DNA of 64,000 nt from Humulus lupulus (taxonomy: Eukaryota > Streptophyta > Magnoliopsida > Rosales > Cannabaceae), in assembly GCF_963169125.1 (NCBI RefSeq), contig NC_084794.1:155754858-155818857 (forward strand), in the 5' to 3' direction. A program made the translations under genes and the position numbers. Position 1 is the stretch's first letter. Each line of letters opens with the position of its first letter. Of the stretch, positions 1-11,782 are shown in pieces. The notes under the pieces were generated by a model that worked only from the letters and a program-made list of their open reading frames with translations, ran no database searches and was not told where the DNA came from.

Positions 1-920
1 ACTTATAAACTCTAACAACTAAGTCTCTAAAAACTCAATAAACAACAAAATCATATAACTTTTCATATCTCTCTAATTTTTAAAACGATTTAATAAATTT
101 ATTTTAACATAACTATATATAATCAAAATAGCTACAATTTTAATAAAAAAATTTAAATATATATATACAAATATACCTAATTTTCCAAATAAATAATAAT
201 AAAAATTAAAAAAATCATAAACATATATACTTAATCAATTATATACAATGTGATATGTAAAATTAATTATTTTTTCTACATTGTCAACAAAGTAATGATT
301 TTCTTAGAAACCCACTAAAAATCTACTACTAATCAAAACTAATAAAGAAACATCTCACTAAATATCATATTAACAGTGATTTATAATTTTAATTTTGAAA
401 ACTTACCTCAAATTTGTGCTTGAAATTGAAATTTTGAGTGAAAATTGCAAGTTCTTACCATATGTTCTTACTCAAAGAAAATCCTACAAATCTATTGAAA
501 AAAGTCATAATCATAAAAAGCTAACACAAAATCGCGTATGCATATCATCTTAATGGTAAACCTAAAAAATTTAATTCAAAACCTTGTAAATGGAGAGAAA
601 CCCGTAACTTTGAAGCACTAGAAATCGCCAAAAAAAATCCCAATTCACCTCCGTGTAAATTGCATTTGAGGAAGAGAAGAGAAAGAGGAGTAATAGCCAG
701 GGAGGACATCTAACGTCTCCCACTAGGAGATGTTAGATGTCTTCTCTGGACACGTGTTTAGCCCCTAGTTATTCAACGTCTTCCTACACTTTTAATGTCT
801 TACAACTTTTGTATTTAATAAAAAAATTCAATGTCTCCTAACATAAGACATTTAAAATACCTCCTTATTTGTAATGTAAGACATTGTAGAAAGTCATCGA
901 ATCTCAAAATTTTTGTAGTC
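1..920 (-). mobile_element. CACTA (En/Spm-like) transposon, 5' terminal part, cut by window edge
   Basis: Read on the minus strand, the piece starts at 920 with gactacaaaaatttt, close to the CACTA terminal inverted repeat (cactacaacaatttt at 51532 in this window); the first base of the repeat has changed. Repeated short blocks like gtcttac follow, as at 51540-51700, then a palindrome of acgtctcc type like the one in the other CACTA copy, then a GC-richer stretch at 600-680 resembling the 5' untranslated exon at 52020-52110. Positions 1-590 are very AT-rich and probably intron. No transposase coding is visible before the edge. TIR and subterminal layout are characteristic of the superfamily; assignment as the 5' end rests on similarity to the other copy. 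Confidence 0.6.
697..749. repeat. Inverted repeat (hairpin) in CACTA subterminal region
   Basis: A 15-bp arm at 706-720 (acatctaacgtctcc) and its near-perfect reverse complement at 726-740 are separated by five bases. The pairing extends outwards to 697 and 749 with a few mismatches. The same acgtctcc/ggagacgt words build the much larger inverted repeat at 51748-51983 in the second CACTA element, so this is a family feature. It lies between the terminus and the presumed first exon. Confidence 0.75.
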
Positions 921-1808
921 ACTTATTAATTTATAAATAATGTGTTTTCTTAAACTAATTAATTATAAATAAATTACTAGTTTATAAATAACCCTATGAA
1001 TGTAATTAATTACAAAATATATTTAATTATAAGAGATCATCTTTTTATAATAAGTGTGAAGTACATAATTACCCATTACATTCATCTAACTTTACTAAAA
1101 CAATTTCTAAATAAAGTTAGTTATCTTAAAGGCCTATAATAACTATTGCCTTTGTTATTGTGTGAATTACCAAGCTTTAACTAATTTAATACTTAGTAGT
1201 TTATATGCAATTTATTTCTCCAAAACAATTCTTATAACAATTAGGACAATCCTAAATAATCATGTTTCTAAAACATGCTTGATTAATGAAAACTGTGTGG
1301 GGTTTCATGAATGACATGTAATTGACTAATGCATGATCATGTTATCAATCAAACATTAGTTAACATTTAATTAATTAATCTAATAAATAAAAATAAATGA
1401 TGAACTGAGTACTATTGGGTATTTTTAAATTTACAACCTTTAAAAAAATAGAAATAAAATTACAAAATAGCCTTAAGATTGTTTTCAAGACTTTAAGAAT
1501 ATTTCTCCTCTCTTTTAGGCTTTCTTGCAAATCTTTAGGAATTTGTTAGGCCAACTAATTGACTAGAAACAAAATTTTCAATTAATTTATTTAATTAAAA
1601 CTAACTTTATATTAAATAACCTTTTTTGTCATCTTTTTAATTTAGTTGAATTTAAATAATTAAATAATAAAATTCAAATAATTATTTAGACTTAAGATAA
1701 ATTCTTATCCAACTGAAATATATTTTATTTTTCTAACAAAAATAAAATAACATAATTATTCTTTTAAATTTAAACAATTTCAAAAATAATTAAAAAAAAT
1801 ATTAATTT
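921..1808. other. AT-rich stretch without recognisable gene
   Basis: Strongly AT-rich sequence with short A/T runs and no ORF of note. It lies between the CACTA terminus and the leader of the copia-type element to the right, and may be the non-coding internal region of that element. I see no terminal repeats or motifs that decide this. Confidence 0.4.
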
Positions 1809-2341
1809 CACAAAAATATGATCTAACTTGGGCACCAAGAATGGTGCCCTAGATCACTTGGGCCAACGACTACAAGGTGAGCCAAGGGGCTCGGTGGTGT
1901 GCAACTGTGAAATTGATGCATGCAGGTGGGCGCGCAAGCAGGCACAGGTGCGCAGGGGCTTGGGCTAGAGTGTGGCACACATAGCATGGGAGCTGCAGGG
2001 CTCACGCACGTAGGAGGCAGGGAAGCCGAGTGGCTTGCGCGTGTAGGAGCGAGGGGAGCCATGGGGCTGGTGCGCTTGGGTTGAGACTCAGGTTCTTTCT
2101 TTTCTTTGTGTATGTAATTGTTAGATCTTAATTTCAAAAATAATATTTACAAAAAACCTATTCCCTTTATGACTTACACAAGATGTAGAAATTCAAATTT
2201 GTAACCCAATAGCACCATATAATTAACGATCCATAATTAACCATACATTCAAAAACTATATCCTTCCATTCAATATATATCAACATATATATAACAAACG
2301 CAAGAAACCCACACAACATTTAATATATATATATGTAGACC
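1809..2341 (-). mobile_element. Leader/internal start of a non-coding copia-type LTR element
   Basis: This follows, on the minus strand, directly after the PBS of the LTR at 2356-4216, so it is the leader and beginning of the internal region. No gag domain can be read. The open frame at 1823-2137 (104 codons) is proline/serine-rich low-complexity sequence from a GC-rich block and resembles no gag protein I know. The block 1823-2090 is sharply GC-richer than its surroundings and carries an 8-bp-stem hairpin at 1830-1849 (gggcacca/tggtgccc). Absence of coding suggests a non-autonomous large-derivative element; the rest may lie further left. Confidence 0.45.
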
Positions 2342-2353
2342 TCTTTGATACCA
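2342..2353 (-). other. Primer-binding site (tRNA-iMet type)
   Basis: The minus-strand sequence tggtatcaaaga lies two bases inside the LTR end at 2356. It matches the initiator-methionine tRNA PBS consensus of plant LTR retrotransposons (tggtatcagagc) except for the run near its end. It fixes the element as minus-oriented with its 5' LTR at 2356-4216. Confidence 0.75.
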
Positions 2354-2355
2354 AT

Positions 2356-4216
2356 TGTTGATATTAAAAGTGTAAAATAGAGATATGCAGCGGAATGGGT
2401 TTTTAAAAAAATTACTAATACCAGCGAAGATCATACATATATAGATATATTAAATCACATAAAAATAGATTAGTGATTACCTCTTCAATCCTATAAAGTA
2501 TCCAATATTTTAGTAAAATCAACGATTTACCAATCAAGATTATGAAAGCTCACACCTTTATATTTCAAATCAATCCTCAAACACATAAGGACATATGTAC
2601 TCAACACATTAGATCTAGAGATGTTTGATTGAGAGAAGATGTATTGAATAGTTTTCGAGGATTAGGTTTATAAAGATAATTAACTAATTTAATTCATCTT
2701 TATTTTTTAAAATTGAATCTAATTAGTATTTATTTAATTTAAATCATATTTAAAAGAGAATAATTAAATAAACAAAATATTTGAAATTCAAAATTAAAAT
2801 CCAAGGAATAGAAAATCCATGTGTGTGGCACCACACTCACTATACAATGAGAGTGTCGCCCCACATATTAGGGTTATCCCTAACTTTTCCATTTGTTTGT
2901 TGAATGAATATTTAAGACAATATATTTATCCCAAAATAAATATCATTTAATTCAAAATTAACTTTATCTTAAAATATAATTTTTAAATAAATAAATAAAT
3001 ACATATTATATTCTAAATAAAATAATTATTAATCTCTCTTTTTATATTAATCCAAGCCTGATTAATATTTATGTTAACCTAGAGTTTTTCAAAATAAAAA
3101 CTATAAAGTTAATGAATTAATTAATTCATAATTAATCAATTGCTCATAATTGTCACATAATTATTTCCTTGCCCTGGAAAATTAATTCATTTGTAATTAA
3201 GTCATCTACAAATCTTACTTTTGATATCCTTACCCTTGACAATTTATGACATAGGTGATCTGGGGATCATTGACCTATAATACAATGCTCCAATAAACTA
3301 GATTATTAATTAAACTATTTAATCTAATAATATAATTTATTAATTCAATGAGTACTCCATATATATATATATATATGAAATTACACTCTAAGTTTCTATA
3401 GAATTATATTTAAAGAGTATTCTCTTGTAGCCCATTGATATAATCAATAAATGTAGTTTTCTCCTCCACTTATTTGTTCGTTAATTGGAGTTGGTCAAGA
3501 TTACCATTTTACCATTCTAATTACCTCTTGATCCTAAGTACCACTAATTCACTAGCGAATAATTAATCCATAATCAAATTATAGATTTGAGCTCAATAAA
3601 TAACCCTCAAGAGAACCAATATTCGATCTGTTAGGAAAGTATGGATTCCATTATTGTAAATCATGTTCCCAGCCATCTAAAAGAAAAGTCATTAGCCTCA
3701 TTATACTAAGAAACCTTAACTAGTGAATCAAAAGAACCAATAAACACAAACAAGAGTTCATGAATACCTAAGATTTGGACAGATCTACAAATGGTCATCT
3801 ATTATGATAAGAATTAAATCTTTATGTGGAACGACAAGTTTATAAAGATAATTAATTATCATCAGTCCTGTCATATATAAACTCTATTATATACATCACC
3901 TTTACTAAGATGTCTATCCACATTAGTAATTCAAATGTAGATCACTTGCATCCTGTACGCTTAGTATACCGCACTAGTAACCATTCATTAAAGATTTCAT
4001 ACTTTAATATGTTATAGACTATTTTATTCATTATATATGATCTTCATTCTCTCGTACTAAAACAAGATCACATTTTCATGAATGAATATGGAATTTTCTT
4101 GATATTATTATATAATTAATTTAAACAATAATTATAACATTCAAATATAATAAAATTGTACCTTTATTTAAATCAATAAAATGTCATTACATGCTTTTAG
4201 GGCATTAATCCTAACA
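2356..4216 (-). mobile_element. Copia-type LTR (5' LTR of minus-strand element)
   Basis: On the minus strand it opens with tgttaggattaatgcccta (ending at plus position 4216) and closes with caaca before the PBS, giving TG...CA ends of a roughly 1.86-kb LTR. The opening resembles the two other copia-like LTRs here (minus start at 11782 and plus start at 46659). It holds an imperfect GC-rich palindrome at 2825-2864 and a TA microsatellite at about 3357-3376. It abuts the Tat1 LTR remnant, so its insertion or a later deletion removed most of that LTR. No coding capacity. Confidence 0.7.
2825..2864. repeat. GC-rich palindromic cassette in copia LTR
   Basis: The arm gtggcaccacactc (2825-2838) pairs with gagtgtcgccccac (2851-2864) with two mismatches around a 12-base loop. 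It stands out in an otherwise AT-rich LTR. Comparable cassettes occur in unrelated LTRs of this window. Confidence 0.65.
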
Positions 4217-4468
4217 AATGTGCCCTTTTGTACTCTTAGGACAACTATGTATTGAGAGCCATTAGTGTTCACCTATAAATAGAAACTCACTTCATCAAGG
4301 AAAGGGGTTGGAAAATTCTTGTACACTGAAACCATTGAGCAATACAAACATTTTTCTCCATTTTTACTATGAAATTTTACTTCAAGTTTTCTTTCTAGGT
4401 TCATCAATTTCTTATCAACCTTTGAGTTTTTTGAGCTAACTTCATTGACGAGTTCTAACCGTAAAGAG
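4217..4468 (+). mobile_element. Tat1 5' LTR remnant (R/U5 end)
   Basis: A TATA-like tataaatag at about 4275 is followed by roughly 190 bases up to the PBS. The end ttgacgagttctaac matches the minus-strand end of the Tat2 LTR (34259 region), which identifies the family. The U3 part is missing, replaced by the copia LTR to the left. Confidence 0.7.
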
Positions 4469-4470
4469 TT

Positions 4471-4488
4471 TGGCACCGTCTCTAGGAA
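4471..4488 (+). other. Tat1 primer-binding site
   Basis: The sequence tggcaccgtctctagga follows the LTR end and corresponds to the tggcgccgtctgtgggga motif seen directly after the 5' LTR of many plant Tat-type elements. The Tat2 equivalent lies at 34243-34257 on the other strand. Confidence 0.6.
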
Positions 4489-4535
4489 GAACAATCAAAA
4501 AGTTGTTGTTCTTCCCTTGATTCTAGTAAACAAAC

Positions 4536-6277
4536 ATGTCAAGGCATTCAAAACACCTACAAGACCACGAAGGAGTGGAAGTTGACCTAGACAGAACTCA
4601 GCTCAGAGCATTCATGAGAGACCCACCTTCGCCGATGAACGAAGGCATGCTAGAGGCGCCTAGGGCCAACAATGAGGAGGAAAAAGTATAATCCCCAGTT
4701 CTTTGCCATATGGCGGACCCTACAACACCACACACCATTTAAGCAGAGGGCCAGACAACTCTCCTTCTGCCAAGGCTTCTGGTGGCTCCACGTTCGAACC
4801 ATCGTGACCCTGGCCCTTCCAAGCATAGGCCCGGTAAAAGTCAACGAACACACTTGGAGAGCTTAAACTCCCAAACTCATTTAAGATGAGATACGTGAAT
4901 TACACCTAAAAAGTTAGAGGTTAGAGATTACATTGGAGAACATGCAAGAGGTCCTCAAAGGCCTACTGCACGGAAGGTCAGATGAGCCTATTCCTAAGCA
5001 TAAAAGGAAAATTCAAGTATGAAGGGAAACCACCAAAACTATGGACGATGGAAAAACACGACTTTCCACCAGAAACACTCCTCACTCCAGACATAGGGAG
5101 GATTCTATGCCAATGGTACAACCTGGAGAAAGGGAGCAACAACCTGGCATGAACCCCATCTATGAGAGGTACGACTCCAAGACCGCTTCCAAAGAGGCTC
5201 TGCTCGACTTGAGGGAGAAGCTTACTCGAAAAGGCAGCTCCTTCAAAGGATGCAACCACAGCAAAGATCTGCCCTGAGGACCTTTTTGAATTCTTGAACA
5301 AGAGAATGATGGAACTAGACACCGAAATGCAAAGCCTGTGGAGCAAGATAGTCTCTGTGTCTAGAAGGTACAATGTTGATGACGAGTTTGACTATTAATT
5401 GCCCTTCACAAGAGAAATTCAGGTTGAGTGACTCCCTGCCAACTTCAAAGAGCCTCACATGACCCCTTATGAAGGCACTATGAACCCTAATTATTACTTA
5501 TATGCCTTCAACAATTTAATAAAGTTGAGAGGGTTCAACAACAAAGAAAGATGCCACTATTTCAATGGTGCGCTAACAGGAGTTGCGTAGAAGTACTTCA
5601 AAAGGCTAAGGCAACGAACCATCAGGTCACGGCAGCAATTTTCTGATGAATTTCTCCAACAACACCACGTGTTGGGAAGCTTGACTAGAGCAGAACTTTC
5701 GATGGCCATCAGAGTCGGAGTACTTCCCAAAAGAAAATTATGGCACAACATGCTGAAGAAGGAGATCATAGATATAGACAACTTCTACGAGAGAGTACAA
5801 AAATATATCTGAGTCAAAGATGGACATGAGAACCTCAAAGAAAGAAGAATTGAACCTTCACCAAAGCCTTTTGCTCGTGATGGCCCGAACGATGAAAAGA
5901 AGAAGAGAACATACGATGGGAAAAAAGACGATTAGCAAAGGGGGCACAAATGTGGAGTTGAGCCCAGAGCTACGCCGTATACCTTGTATATAAGCTTGAC
6001 AAATACCAGGGAAGACATCTTCCCTACATTTGAAAATCAGGCCCCATTCAAGAAACCCACACCAATGAGAAAGGATCGGTCCAAAACAGATCCCAGCAAG
6101 TATTTTCAATACCACAAAGATATAGGTCATACAACTGAAGAGTGTAATAACTTGAAAGTGGAGATTGAAGAGCTCATACGTAGGGGACACCTGGGTAGGT
6201 ATGTCAGAAGAGAGAACTTGAGAACAAAGGATCGGCTGTCCTTACCACGGGCTCCAGAGCGAGCCCTGGAGGTCTAA
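4536..6277 (+). pseudogene. Tat1 gag (decayed)
   Basis: The start ATG at 4536 opens MSRHSKHL, matching MPRRSKCL at the start of Tat2 gag. Several stops and frame changes follow. The conserved gag block is readable at about 5400-5811 (frame fragments around FNNLIKLRG and FSDEFLQQH). The nucleocapsid-like end at about 6060-6190 carries the [12 protein letters not shown] zinc-finger-type motif and the LIRRGHL segment typical of Tat gag. The product would be the structural capsid/nucleocapsid polyprotein. At least half a dozen disruptions make it non-functional. Lineage is clear; exact frameshift sites were not mapped. Confidence 0.85.
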
Positions 6278-6429
6278 GGAGAGGTAAGAACTATATTTTG
6301 AGGTCTTGAATTCAGAAGGGAGTTAAGAAAATGAAGAAAAGCAAGAGGTAAGAAGCCAGGAAAAGCCCACCTCCTTGCATGATGAGATTAAAGTAGCGTC
6401 CCACAAAGAGTTTTAAAAAGGGAAAACGA

Positions 6430-7019
6430 TTCGATAACTTTCATAGAGGAAGATGCTCGAGGAGTGCACTTCCCTCACAGTGATCCTTTGGTGTTGGTTG
6501 TCCAGTTAGCCAACATGAGAGTACATCGGGTCCTAGTGGACAATGGCAATTCTGTGGATATCTTATATCGCCCTGTCTTAGAGAAGATGGACCTGGTATT
6601 AGAAATCTGAAACCATGCAACACCTCTCTATATGAATTAGATACAGCCTGCCATTGTCCTAGACAACTTTCACTGTTATCGAGCCTAGATATACCTCCAA
6701 GGACTAGATAAATTTCACTGGGGACTAGATATAACCTCTGGGAATAATCGAGCTAGCCCTCACCATAGGAAAGTAACCCAGACAAACCACTATTATGTCA
6801 AACTATGTCGTAGTCGGCTGTTCTTCAGCTTTCAATGTTGTATTAGGGAGATCTCCCTTTAGAGAATTGAAAGCAGTGACCTCAATTTATCACCTATACA
6901 TTAAATTCCCAACTCTGGGAGGAGTGGCAAGCATGGATAGGGAACAATATGAGGCAAGAGAGTATTACAACACCTTCCTTCGTACAACTACTAAGCCACG
7001 GAATCAATGGCAATGGTGA
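6430..7019 (+). pseudogene. Tat1 aspartic protease (decayed)
   Basis: The frame around 6440-6600 reads into VHRVLVDNGNSVDILY, the retropepsin-like active-site region; the usual D-[ST]-G triad appears as DNG, as in other Tat elements. A 95-base stretch at about 6655-6750 with a repeated gactagata word interrupts the domain relative to Tat2. Coding resumes at 6795 (SNYVVVGCSSAFNVVLGRS). Tat2 carries the same domain uninterrupted at 31806-32276, which supports the call. Confidence 0.8.
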
Positions 7020-7182
7020 AACATGGAGAAATAGCTAGCGAACGAAACTCATAGGAATTAGTCCCCTAAATCACTGAAGAGGCTAGAGCTGAAGCCGTGG
7101 AAGAGTTAGAAGAGATTGTTGTGAGTAAAGAACCATGACGGAAGTTGAAGGTCAAGAGAGGTCTTCGAAAGGGCCTCTAGGA

Positions 7183-7957
7183 GAAGCTAGTGAGGTTCTT
7201 GAAAGATATTCTAAATGCATTTTCATGGAGCCAAGAAAACATTGTACGAATAAACCTCCCTGTCATGTGCCACCATATGAACATATACCCTGAGGCGACG
7301 CTCGTGAGGCAGAAAAGGAGAGCGCTTGATCCAGAAAGATACGCATCCTTGAAAGAGGAGGTTGACAAATTAAAGAAAAATGGATTCTTTAGGGAGGTAT
7401 TCTAACTAGTATAGGTATCAGATCCCATGCTAGTCCCAAAGTCGAATGGGAAGTGGAGGACTTGTGTTGATTTCACAAACCTTAACAAGGCATGTCCCAA
7501 GGACAGCTTCCCACTTCCGAGGATAAATTAGTTAGTTGATGTGACCGTAGGTCATGAACTTCTCAGCTTCATGGACGCCTATTCAGGATACAACCAAATA
7601 CCCATTAACCCTGCCGATGAAGAGCACACCTCCTGCATAACACACAAAGGACTATACTATTATAAGGTAATGCCCTTTGGGATAAAGAATGCAGGAACAA
7701 CCTATCAAAGGTTAGTGAATATGATGTTTGCTAATCAAATAGGAATGAATATTGAGGTATATGTAGATGATATGCTGATGAAAATAAAGAAGACAGAGAA
7801 ACTCACCTGTGACCTTGACGAGATGTTCGACATACTTCGAAAGTATAGGATGAAGTTGAGTCTGCTCAAGTACACTTTCGAGGTCTTTTTAGGAAAATTT
7901 CTTGGCTTCATGTTCAATTCCAAAGGCATTGAGGCTAGCCCGATAAAAGGATTAGAC
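7183..7957 (+). pseudogene. Tat1 reverse transcriptase, N-terminal part (decayed)
   Basis: Fragments of the RT domain follow in order: the RRALDPERYASLKEEVDKL entry segment (7310-7375), the VPKSNGKWRTCVDF strand after a frame break, then 7541-7957 with the palm motif region and the catalytic YVDDM at 7760-7774. The frame ends in the GIEASPIK segment just past the palm, exactly where the copia LTR starts. Stops at about 7405-7415 and at about 7530 break the frame. In Tat elements RT is followed by RNase H and integrase; neither is present here. Confidence 0.9.
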
Positions 7958-9379
7958 TGTCTAAGTTTTCACTTACCCAAATGAATCGATTGACTTACTT
8001 ATGAAAACCCTAAACATCACATTCCTTATACATGCAACTTAATGGGCTTTATTTAAATTTAAAATGATTAAAATAATAAACCAATTAATCAAAGACTTGG
8101 TCTCCCACAAATAGACTTGGGCCCAATTTCTTTGTTTTGAATTTAAATCTCAATTGCGTCTAAATGCAAAGCTTTTTATTATTTATTTATCTTTTAATTA
8201 ATTAAATCCTTATTCAAATAAACTAATTATAATTTGAAACTTAACTTAATATTATGTATTTATATTGATCATAATTTATCAATATTAATAAATTTTCCCA
8301 AAACTCTGTTTTATTCACAAATTCTTATTACATGTAAATATCACTAAATTGACCAAGTCAATTTGATAATTCTAATTGATAATTAAATCAATTGTTCGCA
8401 CCTATTAAACTTGATTTGATAAGAGACAACATGCGGACCATGGATCCATGAATACAAGCTTCACTAAATTCCTGGGAGTTTATTTATTAAAAAAATTATC
8501 TAACGATTTATTAATTCATCATGACTTCACTGTAGATTCAAAATTGAACTCTTGAATTCATAGAACGTATTTTCAAAACCACAAATATGTTATCCATTGT
8601 TATAACAATTATAGTCATCCTATCCTCTATCGATGATTTACTAACGAGTCGGGTGAAAATTACTATTTTACCCCTCATTAGTATTTTATCATTAACTCCC
8701 ACTAAGTTCCTTGTAAGTGATATTTCTGGGAACTTAATCACACAAATGAGATCTCAATCATTTAACCTTTTGAACAAAAGAATTAAGGAAATCATATTTT
8801 TACTTCTCATGCAGAAGTTATAGATTTTATATCTATGAATAATACTCCCACTCAATTACACTACTAAATCTCAAAGATGTAAGTATGGGCTAGACCGTAG
8901 GGTAAGCTGGTAACGAACAAGTCAAAATATTTAAATAGTATAATTAGCATAATATTATCACTCAAAATTATGATCAACTTGACCTATGGTCAACGTTGTG
9001 ACATTAATTAGATTCGATAACAACGATACTTATTTATCTATCAATAATCAATATTGGTTCTATTCTGTGTAGTCAAATAAATTCGATCTCATCTACTTGG
9101 TCAATGCATTGTGCAAGACATCACACCCCAAATGTGTAAGTAGATCATATTGTAGATTATCTAATTAGTGAAAATCTAATGCACTGATCTAATCTTAGGA
9201 CTCTTTCTTTTGAACAAATAATTAAAACTATAATCCACATTTACCTAGTCACTATAATTGTAACTATCCATATGTTCAGGATTTTATGAATGTTTGTATA
9301 AATTAAATAAACATGTAATAAAACAGACGAACAAAGTGATTGTATAAAAAAAATTGTTTCTACTTCTTTTATTGGTAAT

Positions 9380-9384
9380 AAAAA
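9380..9384. repeat. Target site duplication of solo LTR A (left copy)
   Basis: aaaaa, matched by 11734-11738 on the right. The site is a homopolymer, so it is less decisive alone than the TG...CA ends. Confidence 0.8.
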
Positions 9385-11733
9385 TGTAATGCCCCGAATT
9401 CTCCGTTGTGTTTAACGGCGTGAACAGTAGGCCGAGAGGGCCATACTTGCTTAATTATGTTATTTATTGATAAAATGCGTGTATATGCTGATTATATTAT
9501 TATATGATGTGAAATGCATGCATGTGAGTCCATATTTCTTATTACAGGGGTGTGATGGTAATTTGGCCCGTTGAGGGTAAATTGATTATTTGTACGCATG
9601 TTGGTGATATATCTTGAGACCACATTATGATGTGGGTTTGTTCGAGCCATTTGGCATGAGACGATCAAGGAATGTTAATTATCGATTTGGTCATAACAGG
9701 TTTAAGCTCGGGGCTCGGGGTGAGTCTCGGGGTGTTTTAATGATTAGAGTGTTACCGGGCATTAAAGGGTAATGGGATGTGAATTATTGGTGTTTGAGGA
9801 TATTGAGATTAGCGGGAATTGGGAAGCGTTAATTATGATTAACGGTGTAGGTGTAAAGTGCGAAAATTACCCTTGAAGTGGTTTTAGAAGCTTTAAATGA
9901 CCTAGGGGTATTTTAGTCTTTTGGCTTGGATATATATGATGTTTGGAGGTTGTAGAATAAATAGAGTAAAACAGAGACAATTCTTCTTCTCCTTCCCGTA
10001 CCTTCTCCTTCCTTCATCTTCCTTGTGAATTTTTGTGATCTTGTTGAGGATTTGAGCTTAGGAGCTAGGCCTTGGTACTTTGGGAGAGTGTTCCACTGTG
10101 GAAGAGCACCATAACCTGAACTTGAGGTAAGCTTTTAGCCACTAGTTTCCATGTATGCTCTGTTTTCGTTTTAAGATTTCAGCTCTACATTTTGGTATGG
10201 AAAGTTGGAATCAAGGGGAGTTTTTGTGGTGTTTTACTTGGGTTATGATGGGGGAGAGTTATGGGTGATGTTTGGAGGTCTAAATGGGTGTTTGGAAGAG
10301 GTTTTGAGTTGGTTTGAAGGGCTGGTTTGAGAGGGAAAACGCAGGGGAGTTTGCTGATGCGTTATTGAATTCAGGGTAATTTAGCATAATGAGTCGCGGC
10401 CTGTCTAGGGTGTGCCGCGGCCTGAGATGGCTTCAGAGGTGGAAACGCCTCTATCAAGAGGGTGAGCCGCGGCCCATCAAGGCAAATTTGGCCAGAAAAG
10501 TGTTTTTAGCATGGGGATTCAAACCTAAGGCCTCAGGGTTGAACCTACAACCCGGTTGAGTAGTGTTTGATGTCCCGGAGGTTAGGTTTTGGTTTGGGAA
10601 CCTTTTATTGTTCATTTTATTGATGGAATCCCATAATTGGTTATGACCAGGTAACCACTAAAGGACCAAAAGGTTGATCGTTCTCAGGGTTGTTCTTTTA
10701 TTCATTCTTGCTCGAACCAGAGGTAAGAAAACTGTACCCCAAGTGTGACATGCATGGATACTCGTGAGGCATGTTGGTTGTGTAATATGGACATGGATTG
10801 AATATAGAATGTTGGGAATATGTTGCTCACTTGTGTATGGTACTGACTTATTAGTCAGGTTTGGTAAAGGTGCTAGTATCAACTGTGAAGTTGTGACTCA
10901 TTAGTTAGGTTTGACAGTGGTACTGGGCACTGGTCACGTTGCACTGACTAATCAGTCAGAATTGGCAGAGGTGTTAGTATCAACTGTGAAGCTGTGACTT
11001 ATTAGTCAGGTTCGGCAGTGATACTGGACACTGGTCACATAGCGCTGACTCATTAGTCAGAACGGCCTTAGTGTGGATCACGCAAGCCAACAGAGATTAG
11101 ATTTAATCGACTATTAGCATTGAATGACTCAAAGAGCATTAATGCAAGACTGACCCCGAGGGTCGATGATTGAGATAAGCACTTGGAGGCTAGTGGCTTA
11201 CCTAGCAGCCACTCTCCCGCTTGAATCATGTGATTTTCACTCATTTTTTTAAAAGCTTTATGCTCAGTGTGATTATAATGATAATCATTTGATAATGTTT
11301 ATATAAAGTGTTATGTTTTATTGCTGGGCTTTCGCTCATGGGTGCTATGTGGTGCAGGTAAAGGGAAAGAAAAGCTCACCTAGCCTTGAGTGGAGAGCTG
11401 ATGTGGTGATGTGTACATATGCGGCCGCTTGACCACCACGGCCAAGGAGTTCTCAGAGGAACTAGGGGGTTTACCCTATTTTTGCTGCTTAGGTCGGCGG
11501 AATTGTAAATTTAAAACAGTAATGACCATTTTGTACTGAGAACCACTTGTAAATGTTTTGTTTAGCTCTGCAGAGCAGTTTGTAATGAAAATCTCCATTT
11601 CCTTTTTATTGGTTTTATACCTTAACCTGTTAATTACACTTAGAGCACGTTTTTGACCAAAGGACTCGGGTAGCGAGTCAAATTTCCGGTCCTCCGTTCA
11701 CCGTAATTGTTCTGGGGTAGCCAGGGCGTTACA
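9385..11733 (+). mobile_element. Solo LTR A, Tekay-type gypsy
   Basis: It opens tgtaatgccccgaa and closes cagggcgttaca, with a perfect 5-bp target duplication aaaaa at 9380-9384 and 11734-11738. No gag or pol lies inside, so this is a solo LTR of 2349 bp. The conserved 3' segment with gctatgtggtgcaggtaaag (about 11341) and the ccaccacggccaagga box are shared with LTRs B, C and D and, more distantly, the complete Tekay element. Internal features: a GCGGCC cassette at 10392-10485, a degenerate 101-bp tandem repeat around 10840-11060, and a TATA-like aataaatag near 9960. Confidence 0.9.
10840..11060 (+). repeat. Degenerate 101-bp tandem repeat in LTR A
   Basis: gtatcaactgtgaag recurs at 10876 and 10977, spacing 101 bp, each followed by tgtgact(c/t)attag-tagg and a ggcag box. 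Palindrome-like ctgact(a/c)at(c/t)agtcag words occur repeatedly. It sits at the same relative LTR position as the minisatellites of the Tekay LTR at 16430-16615. Confidence 0.6.
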
Positions 11734-11782
11734 AAAAACGTGTTACATGAGAAATATTTTTTTAAGGGAATAAAACCCAGCA

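Larger units (their letters stand above)
4217..7957 (+). mobile_element. Tat-lineage Ty3/gypsy element Tat1, truncated both ends
   Basis: The order is LTR remnant, PBS, gag, protease, RT, all plus strand and heavily mutated. The gag tail with a CX-H zinc-finger-like [12 protein letters not shown] motif and the long protease-RT spacer are typical of the Tat group. The 5' LTR is cut at 4217 by the copia LTR. The pol region stops in the RT connection at about 7957, where another copia LTR begins. RNase H, integrase and 3' LTR are absent here. The antisense ORF remnant at 11783-12036 is probably from the same element, since it has the expected orientation for a plus-strand Tat. Confidence 0.85.
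7958..11782 (-). mobile_element. Copia-type LTR, split by solo LTR A
   Basis: Outer parts 7958-9384 and 11739-11782 together give about 1.47 kb of AT-rich LTR. The minus-strand start (plus end at 11782) reads tgctgggttttattccctta, comparable to the copia LTR starts at 4216 and 46659. The left end at about 7958 is placed where the Tat1 RT homology stops and a tg dinucleotide occurs. I find no matching target duplication outside, so a deletion or recombination probably accompanied it. It carries no coding sequence. Confidence 0.6.

Noticed and set aside
1823..2137. 104-codon Pro/Ser-rich frame as a possible gag or secreted protein
   Set aside because: No gag motif and low-complexity; it is a GC-rich block in the leader of an LTR element.
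8587..8823. Hydrophobic 78-codon plus-strand frame as a small membrane protein
   Set aside because: AT-rich copia LTR sequence, Ile/Leu content follows from composition, no homologous frame in other LTRs.
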